This document shows, one piece after another, positions 38,257 to 45,320 of a DNA stretch of 64,000 nucleotides (position 1 is its first letter; every line of letters begins with the position of its first letter). A program made the position numbers and the translations under genes. Source of the DNA: JAHECW01 sp964641415 (lineage in GTDB: Bacteria; Acidobacteriota; Thermoanaerobaculia; Thermoanaerobaculales; Sulfomarinibacteraceae); NCBI GenBank assembly GCA_964641415.1, contig CAZXMW010000001.1, forward strand, positions 62,001 to 126,000, in the 5' to 3' direction. The notes below the pieces were generated by a model that saw nothing but the letters and a program-made list of their open reading frames with translations, was not told the origin of the DNA and did no database searches.

Positions 38257-39024
38257 TCACGTTCTCGGGCCGGTGGCGGTCGCCGCCGGGAGCGACAGTC
38301 GCCAGCACGAGCCGAGGGCGCCGTCCGCGGCGAAGCGCAGGCCGCCCCCGAAGGCCGCGAATACGGCCGCAGCGACCCCGACAGGGTCATCGCCTCCCGG
38401 AGAGTGAGTCGTTGAGCTGTCGGCGGCCTCCTTCAGCCGCCTCCAGACATCGGTGTCAGCCCGGTCGGCCTTGACCCAGCCGACGCTGAGGACGACCCGG
38501 GTCGGCTCGGCGTCCGGCGTCGGCGACTCGCCGTCGAGAGTAACCCGGAGATAACCTGGCGGAGTCGCCCGCTCACCGGCAGCGAGTTCGATCACGGTCT
38601 TCACGGCAGGAAAGAGGCGAACGGGGTCGACAGCGACGACCGGTCCCTCCGCGTCCACCGCCTGGCTGACCGGCAGCTCGCCCGCGCACGCCGACCGGAC
38701 CAGCTTCAGAGCCTCCTTGACGATCGGATGAATCTGGATCAAAACGACACCGTCCCCGCTCGGGTGGGCGCTCTCGAGGATCATCCGGTTCAAGAGCTCG
38801 CACCGGTCGGCGGCCTCCTGGATGCGGTCGAGCTTTGGCGATGCCGGGTGGCCGGCGCCGACCTCCATCTGCGCCAGCTCTGAGAAGCCGCGAATGACGA
38901 ACAGCCAGTTGTTGACCTCGTGGGCGACCGCAGCTGCGATATGCCCGAGCACGGACAGACGCTCGCTGGAGTCGCCGACATCGTCGCCGGATGGACGCGA
39001 CATCGTGTCGTTCGAGCTGCTCAT
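38257..39024 (-). CDS. Histidine-kinase-like protein with degenerate ATPase domain
   Basis: Product of 255 aa. The ATG at 39024 has GGAG eight bases upstream; the frame continues further but with no coding character. HisKA-like helices contain His35 (VAHEVNNWLFVIRGFSELAQ) and a second helix (LDRIQEAADRCELLNRMILE). The C-terminal half has the length of an HATPase domain, but I see no N box, no DxGxG and no GxGxGL; only a FGGGLRF segment resembles the end of one. It may be a phosphotransfer or dimer partner for the neighbouring hybrid kinase rather than an active kinase. First gene of the leftward operon with the REC-GGDEF gene; divergent from the HD-GYP gene. Confidence 0.65.
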   Translation of the reverse strand: MSSSNDTMSRPSGDDVGDSSERLSVLGHIAAAVAHEVNNWLFVIRGFSELAQMEVGAGHPASPKLDRIQEAADRCELLNRMILESAHPSGDGVVLIQIHPIVKEALKLVRSACAGELPVSQAVDAEGPVVAVDPVRLFPAVKTVIELAAGERATPPGYLRVTLDGESPTPDAEPTRVVLSVGWVKADRADTDVWRRLKEAADSSTTHSPGGDDPVGVAAAVFAAFGGGLRFAADGALGSCWRLSLPAATATGPRT

Positions 39025-39313
39025 GTCCAAAGCTCCATCCTTGCCCGGACCAGCCGGGCGCCGCTGACCGGTGTTGGTCCCTGACCGGCTCGCGCTGCCT
39101 GCGTCGGTTGACCTGCTCGCGCTCGGGACATCGGCACGCATGCCGGCGCCGGTCAGCGGCGCCCGGTGACGGACGCCTCGACGCTCAGGCGGTCGCTGTC
39201 GGCGGGGGCAGGGCCGCCACCTTCGCTTCTTTGATAAAATGATACCACGCAGGAGGTTTTGCGCACGATCGAGCGGCATCTGATAGGCTTGATTGTCGAG
39301 GGGAGACCTCAAG

Positions 39314-40327
39314 ATGCTCGATCACAGGGGAAAGGTTCTCGCCATAGACGACGACCCCAACGTTCTCGAGCTGATGGCTGCGGCGCTGGGTAAGGTGGGC
39401 TACGAGGTTTGGCAGAGTGTGGACGGAATGGCCGGGTATCTGCTCGCGATGGAGCATCGGCCGGACGTGATCCTCCTCGACCTCAAGATGCCGGGCGCCG
39501 ACGGCATCGAGATCTGCCGCATGCTCAAGGGCAATGCCGAGACCAGCCTGATTCCCGTGATCTTCCTGACCGGCCACGGCTCGCGGCAATCCAGGATCGA
39601 GGCTCTCGACGCCGGCGCCAGCGACTTCCTGACCAAGCCCACCGACCTCATGGAGCTCGAAGCCAGGGTCCGCAATCTGGTCGCCTTCCATCGCATGACC
39701 CTCGAGCTCGACTCGGCGGAGCAGGTCATCTTCACCTTCGCCAAGGCCCTTGAAGCTCGCGACCGCGAGACCGGCGATCACTGTGCGCGGCTCGCGCGCC
39801 TGTCGGTACGGCTCGGAGAGCGTCTCGGACTCGATGACGAGCAGCTGACGGCTCTCCGGCGCGGCGGCTACCTTCACGACGTCGGCAAGATCGGGATTCC
39901 CGACGCGGTCCTGCTCAAGCCCGGCCGGCTCGACCGCGACGAGTGGGAGATGATCAAGCGCCACTCGGAGCTCGGCTGGGAGATCTGCAGGCCGTTGCAC
40001 AGCCTGGGACCGGTGCTGCCGCTCATTCGACATCACCACGAGCGCTACGACGGAACCGGCTATCCCGACGGCCTGTCCGGCGAGGAGATCCCCCTGCTGG
40101 CCCGGATCTTCCAGGTCGTCGATGTCTTCGACGCGTTGACCAACGACCGCAGCTACCGGAAAGGCGAGCCGGTGGAGAGCGCGCTCGAGGTCATTCTCGA
40201 GGAGACTCGGCTCGGTTTCTGGGATCGGGAGATCGTCGGGGAGTTCGTCGACATGATTCGAACCGAGGGAGCTGGGGAGCCCCCGCAGGGCATGTCGACC
40301 GAGTCGCGTCATGCGGCTCTGAACTGA
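39314..40327 (+). CDS. Response regulator c-di-GMP phosphodiesterase (REC-HD-GYP)
   Basis: Product of 337 aa. The ATG at 39314 is preferred to an in-frame TTG at 39293 because GAGGGGAG lies in between. The receiver (~8-120) has phosphoacceptor Asp56 (VILLDLKMPGADG). The HD-GYP domain (~140-325) has the metal-binding His188-Asp189 (LHDVGKIGIPD), HHHERYDGTGYPDG with the GYP at 249-251, and VDVFDALTNDRSYRK. It should hydrolyse c-di-GMP to pGpG/GMP when activated, opposing the cyclase encoded on the other side of the shared 289-bp promoter region. That divergent arrangement lets one locus set c-di-GMP up or down. The intergenic DNA has an AT-rich island (39228-39246) that may hold promoters. Confidence 0.93.
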   Translation: MLDHRGKVLAIDDDPNVLELMAAALGKVGYEVWQSVDGMAGYLLAMEHRPDVILLDLKMPGADGIEICRMLKGNAETSLIPVIFLTGHGSRQSRIEALDAGASDFLTKPTDLMELEARVRNLVAFHRMTLELDSAEQVIFTFAKALEARDRETGDHCARLARLSVRLGERLGLDDEQLTALRRGGYLHDVGKIGIPDAVLLKPGRLDRDEWEMIKRHSELGWEICRPLHSLGPVLPLIRHHHERYDGTGYPDGLSGEEIPLLARIFQVVDVFDALTNDRSYRKGEPVESALEVILEETRLGFWDREIVGEFVDMIRTEGAGEPPQGMSTESRHAALN

Positions 40328-40336
40328 ACAGAACTC

Positions 40337-40356
40337 AGCCAAGCCAAGCCAAGCTA
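40337..40356. repeat. Short tandem AGCCA repeat
   Basis: AGCCA x3 followed by AGCTA, in the 87-bp gap between the convergent HD-GYP and REC genes. Possibly just slippage. Confidence 0.6.
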
Positions 40357-40414
40357 AGATGAGTGATTCCAGCGGATGCAAGATGCCGAGACCACCGTTG
40401 ATCTGATGTCGGAA

Positions 40415-40813
40415 TCAGGCGTCTGAGAGCAGGGCCGCAATCTCGGCGAGCAGGTCGTCGAGCTCGAACGGCTTGTAGATCACCCGGTCGGGCTTGGCGA
40501 AGTCCTGGAACAGCTGCTCGCGCTCGGGGTCGCTGCTCAGATCTCGGGCGGTGAGTAGGGCGATGCGGTTCGGCCTCTCGTAGACCCCCGCCGCCTCGTC
40601 CTCGCGAAGGATCCGGGCCACGCGATACCCGTTCTCCCTCGGCATCATGACGTCGAGCAGGATGACGTCCGGTTTCGCGACCCGGGCCGCGCCGATGGCC
40701 TCGAAGCCGTTGGCGGCGGTGACCACCGAGTAGCCGGCGCGTTCCAGTGCGACGTGGGTGGTGTCGCGGATGTCCGGGTCGTCGTCGACCACGAGAATCG
40801 TCGCTTCGCTCAT
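40415..40813 (-). CDS. Single-domain response regulator
   Basis: Product of 132 aa made of one receiver domain: ILVVDDDPDIRDT (acidic pocket), phosphoacceptor Asp54 (VILLDVMMPRENG), a Thr in ALLTARDL and the conserved Lys in VIYKPFELDDL. There is no output domain, so it works by protein contact or as a phosphate shuttle/sink, like CheY or DivK. Its start overlaps the stop of the membrane kinase gene by four bases, so that kinase is the natural partner. Confidence 0.93.
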   Translation of the reverse strand: MSEATILVVDDDPDIRDTTHVALERAGYSVVTAANGFEAIGAARVAKPDVILLDVMMPRENGYRVARILREDEAAGVYERPNRIALLTARDLSSDPEREQLFQDFAKPDRVIYKPFELDDLLAEIAALLSDA

Positions 40814-42555
40814 GCTTCCTCCTGGATTGTCTCGTCCCTCGTCATGGCGCGGCTGATGAGTGCGCCGCCGTGGTCGCCATCCTCCGGGTAGCCCGCCGGC
40901 CCGAGGACCCGAGGCGGTGTCGCGCTCGAGCTTCTTGGGTCCTTGAAGCTACTGGCGATGGCCGCCGCGAGCTTGCGGCGGACCACCCACGCGCTCGCGA
41001 GGGGCGTGCTCAGGAGCACGGCGATCACCCGATCATGGGCAGGCTGCCGACAGACCACATCCAGGGATCGCGGCAACAGCCGGTCGACCATGTCGGCGAC
41101 GGCGTCAAAACGCCCGCTGGTGCGAGCCGGCCGGGCGGCTTGCGCCGGATCGCCGCACTCGACGACGAGGATGGAAAAGTACGGGTGGGCCCGGAACGAG
41201 CTTCGGACTTGGTTTTCGAACGCGATCGTTTCGGTCGCCCGCTCCGACGGCCGGGGCAGGGCGAAGAAGAACCTGGAGCCCGCTCCGGGCTCGGACTCGA
41301 CTTCGAGCTCGCTGCCGTGACCGCGGATCAGGTCGCGGCAGATAGTGAGACCGAGGCCGGTTCCCTTGGGTTTGTCGTCGGCCGTGCCGCCGGCCTGGTA
41401 GAAGGGCTCGAAGATCTTGACCTGGTCGGTGGTTTCGAGTCCGACGCCGGTATCGCTGACCGCGACGGTGACCCCGTGATCACCCGCGGCCTCCGCGCTC
41501 ACCGTCACGGCGCCGCCCTCGGGCGTCGCCTTGATGGCGTTGCTCACGAGGTTGACGACGACCTGCTCGATGCGGGCCGCATCCGCAAATGCCTCGAGCT
41601 CCCCGTCGACGCCGTCGACGCTCAGCTCGACGCCCGACGCCGCCGCCTGGGGACCGAACGGGTCGACGATCTCGGCCAGGAAGCTCTGAAGCCGGACCGG
41701 TCCTGGAGAGATGGTCAGTGAGCCCGACTCGGCCTTCGCCATGTCGAGGAGGTCGGAGACGATGAGCTGGAGACGGTCTGCGTTGCGCCGGATCATCTGC
41801 AGAAATCGCGCGTTGGCCTCGGGCTCGGCGACGGGGTCGATGAGCGAGGTCGCGTTCTTGATCGCCGTGAGCGGGCTCTTGAGCTCGTGGGACACGGTGG
41901 AGACGAACTTCGACTTGATGTCGCTCTGCCGCCGCAGCTCCTCGTTGGCCGCCGCGAGGGCGCGCCGGTTGCGCTCGAGGCTCTCGATGATCGCCTGCTC
42001 CTTGCTCACCCGGTGGCGCTCGCGACGCAGCCGGTCGACCAGGTAGCCGTAGAAGATCGCCACCGAGAACAGGAACGGCAGGCGGATCAGGGTCTGGGTC
42101 GTCACGACCTCGTCGACGCCGCCGGTGCGCGCCACGAGCACGACGTAGGCGAAGCAGACCACGGCCACGCCGAGGGCGATGAGGCGGATGTTCTCGCCGA
42201 CGCCGGCGAGAAAGAGCACGAAGAAGTAGAGATAGAAGAACTCCGAGGTGAAGCGGCCGGTCGCGAGCAGGGCGATGGTGATCCACGCCGTGTCGACGAC
42301 GACGGTGACGGCAATGAGCCAGGGCGAGTGCAGCACCCGCACCGGCAGGCCGAGGGCGCAGACGTTCGACAGGATCACCACCACCAACAGAACCATCAGC
42401 GGCGCCGGCACCGACCGCGACCCGAACTCGGCGATGAGCAGGTAGCTGGTCGCGATGATGAGGGTGAAGCGCAGCAGGATGAACGAGCGGTCCATGATCG
42501 GCGAGCCCGAGCCCGCGACCTGGTCCGCGACGGGGCTGTCCGGTAATCTGCTCAC
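40810..42555 (-). CDS. Multi-pass membrane sensor histidine kinase with extra C-terminal domain
   Basis: Product of about 581 aa from the GTG at 42555, chosen because GGAG lies just upstream; ATG 42495 and GTG 42594 are alternatives. Five or six membrane helices fill residues ~20-185. A short coiled coil leads to HisKA with His223 (SHELKSPLTAI), then HATPase (NLVSNAIKAT, DTGVGLE, GTGLGLTI) to ~430. The last ~145 residues are unusual. FSILVVECGDPAQAARPART and LDVVCRQPAHDRVIAVLLST resemble the strand pattern of a GGDEF fold without catalytic residues. A similar degenerate fold occurs in the protein at 28401. The kinase likely senses a membrane or small-molecule signal and phosphorylates the single-domain receiver whose gene it overlaps. 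Confidence 0.88.
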   Translation of the reverse strand: MSRLPDSPVADQVAGSGSPIMDRSFILLRFTLIIATSYLLIAEFGSRSVPAPLMVLLVVVILSNVCALGLPVRVLHSPWLIAVTVVVDTAWITIALLATGRFTSEFFYLYFFVLFLAGVGENIRLIALGVAVVCFAYVVLVARTGGVDEVVTTQTLIRLPFLFSVAIFYGYLVDRLRRERHRVSKEQAIIESLERNRRALAAANEELRRQSDIKSKFVSTVSHELKSPLTAIKNATSLIDPVAEPEANARFLQMIRRNADRLQLIVSDLLDMAKAESGSLTISPGPVRLQSFLAEIVDPFGPQAAASGVELSVDGVDGELEAFADAARIEQVVVNLVSNAIKATPEGGAVTVSAEAAGDHGVTVAVSDTGVGLETTDQVKIFEPFYQAGGTADDKPKGTGLGLTICRDLIRGHGSELEVESEPGAGSRFFFALPRPSERATETIAFENQVRSSFRAHPYFSILVVECGDPAQAARPARTSGRFDAVADMVDRLLPRSLDVVCRQPAHDRVIAVLLSTPLASAWVVRRKLAAAIASSFKDPRSSSATPPRVLGPAGYPEDGDHGGALISRAMTRDETIQEEA

Positions 42556-42672
42556 GCGCGCTCCAAACCTGGAAGCTCGATCCGGCCACTGCACTTCATT
42601 CTACCCGAAGCTCCACCCGGAACGACGTTTCCGGCTCGGCGCCAGAGTCAGAGGGCCGCGTCGTCCGGGCGG

Positions 42673-42689
42673 CGTTCGGTTTCCGGACA
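42673..42689. promoter_or_regulatory. TGTCCGGA-type site, weaker copy
   Basis: CGTTCGGTTTCCGGACA matches the 17-bp palindrome in 14 positions with an intact right arm. It lies 77 bases before the perfect site at 42750, about seven helical turns. Confidence 0.45.
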
Positions 42690-42749
42690 GGGCATCGGAC
42701 GGGCGGTCACGCAACGGCGGCGGGGCGGATCGGGCGGTCGGGGAAGTAT

Positions 42750-42766
42750 TGTCCGGATTCCGGACA
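42750..42766. promoter_or_regulatory. Perfect TGTCCGGA palindrome upstream of the pilus cluster
   Basis: TGTCCGGATTCCGGACA is an exact inverted repeat with 8-bp arms and one central base. It lies ~150 bases upstream of a sigma-54 promoter in a 527-bp gap without genes, so it is a candidate enhancer for a bacterial enhancer-binding protein. Confidence 0.75.
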
Positions 42767-42904
42767 GTGTGCCGGGCGCGGTCGAGAATGAAGCGATGGC
42801 GGGCCCTTCCATGCGATCGGCCGGCGCCTGTCCCATTTCGCGACGGTTGTCCCGAAACGGGAAGGCGGCGACGGCAGCCGCCGGAGATCCGCAGGCCGAG
42901 AACC

Positions 42905-42920
42905 TGGCATGGACCTTGCT
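42905..42920 (+). promoter_or_regulatory. Sigma-54 promoter of the chaperone-usher cluster
   Basis: TGGCATGGACCTTGCT has TGGCA, TTGCT and exact GG-N10-GC spacing. The predicted transcript start is near 42931, giving a ~150-base leader before the pilin-like gene. Confidence 0.85.
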
Positions 42921-43082
42921 GTCATGTTCGGGCATGAAGTGTGTCGGTTCCCTCCGCCGCGGGCACAACCCCCTCCGCCGAGCTCGACAGGGCGAGGTCG
43001 AGAGTGGCGTCGCAGCCCGTTCGTCAACCCAGAAAACCACGCCGGCAACCCCGGCAGGACCTTCGTTCAAGGGAGAAGAGAA

Positions 43083-43670
43083 ATGAAGAAGATCGTTGTT
43101 GCGTGTTTGCTCGTTGTGGGTGCGTTCCTGGTCGCGCCGGGCTCGGCCTCGGCCCAGGCGACCGGTGACGTGGACGTCTCGATCACCGTCAACGGGTTCG
43201 TGATCCTGTACTACTACGACACCGTGGCGATCACCATCCCCTCCAACGTGATGGCCCAGGCTCTCGCGGGCGCCGACGCCAACGGCGGCGTCGGGAGCCC
43301 TCTCGGGTCCATGGCCGCGACGTCGCTCGGCGCGGGCGTTCTGACTGCGCCCAACGCGACCGCTCCCGGTGGCACCGCGCCCGGCAGCGACGCCACCCTG
43401 ACCATTCAGAACGCGTGGTCGATCCGCGGCCTCACCGCCAACGGCGTCGATGTCGCCGTGCTCGACAACGGCAACGACCTGACCCACGCGAGCGCGGGCA
43501 CGATCGAAGTCGACCAGGCTCGCTGCGCCGGTTCCTGCACCGACCTCGACCCCACGCTCGGGTCGGTGCTGAGCGGCGGCGTCGAGCTCGACCTGGACTT
43601 CGCGGGCGTCACAGGCCCCGGGACCTTCTCGAGCGCGGCCACGTACACCATCACGGCGACCGTGCTGTAG
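43083..43670 (+). CDS. Putative major fimbrial subunit
   Basis: Product of 195 aa; the ATG at 43083 follows a purine-rich GGAGAAGAG stretch and opens a classic signal peptide ending SASAQ. The mature part is beta-rich and Gly/Ala/Thr-rich, with DVDVSITVNGFVILYYYDTV at the start and an alternating C-terminal strand TYTITATVL, as in subunits completed by donor-strand exchange. Two Cys (RCAGSC) may form a disulphide. It is the first gene after the sigma-54 promoter and is followed by a second subunit-like gene, a chaperone and an usher-like gene, which is the basis for calling it a fimbrial subunit. Sequence resemblance to a named subunit family was not recognised. Confidence 0.65.
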   Translation: MKKIVVACLLVVGAFLVAPGSASAQATGDVDVSITVNGFVILYYYDTVAITIPSNVMAQALAGADANGGVGSPLGSMAATSLGAGVLTAPNATAPGGTAPGSDATLTIQNAWSIRGLTANGVDVAVLDNGNDLTHASAGTIEVDQARCAGSCTDLDPTLGSVLSGGVELDLDFAGVTGPGTFSSAATYTITATVL

Positions 43671-43692
43671 AAGGTGTCTGCGAGGTCGAGCC

Positions 43693-44322
43693 ATGAAGCC
43701 GACCGGCTTTGATCGCGACCGGGACCGGGTGCTGCGCCCGGTCCCGGTGGTCGTGGTTGCCGCCGTCGCCACAGTCTTTTTCTTGGCGGCGGCGGCGCCG
43801 GCCGAGGCACAATCGCCGCGCGGCGCCGACCTCCGGGCCGGCTCGAGCGAGCTCTGGATCGAACGGCACGCCCGGCTCGAGCCCGTGACGTCGGTCGACT
43901 TCGGCGGCGGCGCCGGCGCCCGGCCCGAGCAAGCGCCGGAGTCTCTCGCCACCTCCCTCGGCGGCCGGGGCCGCCTGACGACCGGGTTCGCGGCGCCCCC
44001 GGTCGGACCCTCGACCTTTGTCGTCCGGCGCGAGGTCGACGGCCTCTGGCGGGTTCGCAGCCGTGGCCCGGGCGCGGCGGTCGCGACGCGGGTCGACTAT
44101 GATTTCATCGGGGCCAACGGTGAGCCCGGCGTGCTGAGCCACGTCACCGACGACCGGTCGGTGATCCCGGTACGGGTCGTCGAGCTGCCGCAGCGGGTCA
44201 GGGAACGCCCGGGCGGCGGGGCCACCGTGGAAGGAGGGGTCATGCTGGAGATGGACTTGGCTCGGGCTCGGGAGGCGGGCGGCTACGGCGGGACCTTGCT
44301 GGTCACCGTCGTCCAGCTGTGA
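43693..44322 (+). CDS. Second secreted subunit-like protein of the pilus cluster
   Basis: Product of 209 aa. The N-terminal hydrophobic segment (VVVVAAVATVFFLAAAAPAE) is a signal peptide after a long basic lead. The C-terminal half (VDYDFIGANGEPGVLSHVTD ... MLEMDLARAREAGGYGGTLLVTVVQL, given here in parts) ends in the GxYxGxLxVTV-type strand found at the end of DUF4402 and related fimbrial subunits. It may be a minor subunit or adaptor. It lies 22 bases after the first subunit gene and 7 bases before the chaperone gene, so it is in the same operon. No Cys pair and no adhesin domain are seen. Confidence 0.55.
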   Translation: MKPTGFDRDRDRVLRPVPVVVVAAVATVFFLAAAAPAEAQSPRGADLRAGSSELWIERHARLEPVTSVDFGGGAGARPEQAPESLATSLGGRGRLTTGFAAPPVGPSTFVVRREVDGLWRVRSRGPGAAVATRVDYDFIGANGEPGVLSHVTDDRSVIPVRVVELPQRVRERPGGGATVEGGVMLEMDLARAREAGGYGGTLLVTVVQL

Positions 44323-44329
44323 GCCGGCC

Positions 44330-45310
44330 GTGATTCTGCTGACACATCAGAGGTCTCCGGTGCACGCGGCGAGCCCTCCAACCTGCGCTCGCCGGGTTCT
44401 TCTGTCCGTGGTGTTGATGCTCGCTGCGGCGCCGGCTCTCGCCCAGATCGGCGTCAGCCCGCCGCGCACCGAGTTCAGTCTCGACGACGGTCGGGCGACC
44501 CACACCATCCGGGTCTTCAACGTCGGCGGCGAGACCGTCGAGGTCGCGGTGGAGATCAGCCACTGGGATCTGGACGAGGACAACCGGGTCCGGATCATCC
44601 CGCCCACGGAGCAGTCGCTCGACCAGTGGCTGGTCGTCAACCCGCTGCGCTTCACCCTGGCGCCGGGCGGCGCCCAGGCGGTTCGTCTCGCCGCCCGGCC
44701 CCGGGTCGAGCCTGAGCCGGGCGAGCACCGGGCGCTGCTGTACTTTCGGCAGATCCCCCCGACGCACGAGGATGGCTCGGTCGACGGCACCAAGGTCCTG
44801 TTTCGGCTCGGGACCTCGGTGATCGGCCTCGCGCAACCGGTCGTCCGGGAAGCGGTGGTTCATGAGATGACCGTCGAAGCATCGGGGATCCGGGTCGACA
44901 TCGAGAGCCTCGGCAACACCCATGTGCGCCTCGCCGGTCAATGGGCGGTGTGGCCGGCCGAGGTCTACCCGGGGCGAGAGAAGACCGGGCCCATCGAGGG
45001 CCTGGAAACAGATGAAGAGGTTGCGCTGCCGGACGGCGTCGTCGCGGCCCGGATGCTGAGCTCGCTGCCGGTCCTTCCGGGAACGCGGCGGGTGATCCCG
45101 ACCGGCTTCGGCCTGCCCCTGGAGCCCGGCGCCTACGTCGTCGACGTGCACGGCGAGGTCGCCGGGGTCGACGTCGGCGGCGCGTTCGAGATGACCGTGG
45201 AGCCGCCGCCGGACGACGAGCCGATGTCGACTCCCGCGCCCGTCCCGACGCCGGCTCCGACGCTACCGCCGGCAGACGAGCCGGAGGCTGCGCCCACCGA
45301 CGGCGGGTAG
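44330..45310 (+). CDS. Periplasmic PapD-like pilus chaperone
   Basis: Product of 326 aa from a GTG start. The signal peptide ends at APALAQ. Domain 1 has the hallmarks of fimbrial chaperones: IGVSPPRTEFSLDDGRATHT, paired strands IRVFNVGGETVEVAVEIS, then LRFTLAPGGAQAVRLAARPR and RALLYFRQIPP, which correspond to the subunit-binding edge strand and the conserved Arg/Lys-rich cleft. Domain 2 (~140-270) is a second Ig-like fold. A Pro-rich tail of ~45 residues (PTPAPTLPPADE) is longer than usual. It would cap subunits in the periplasm and hand them to the usher encoded ten bases downstream. It resembles the alternate/CS1-like branch more than PapD itself. Confidence 0.75.
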   Translation: MILLTHQRSPVHAASPPTCARRVLLSVVLMLAAAPALAQIGVSPPRTEFSLDDGRATHTIRVFNVGGETVEVAVEISHWDLDEDNRVRIIPPTEQSLDQWLVVNPLRFTLAPGGAQAVRLAARPRVEPEPGEHRALLYFRQIPPTHEDGSVDGTKVLFRLGTSVIGLAQPVVREAVVHEMTVEASGIRVDIESLGNTHVRLAGQWAVWPAEVYPGREKTGPIEGLETDEEVALPDGVVAARMLSSLPVLPGTRRVIPTGFGLPLEPGAYVVDVHGEVAGVDVGGAFEMTVEPPPDDEPMSTPAPVPTPAPTLPPADEPEAAPTDGG

Positions 45311-45320
45311 GGCCCGGTTC

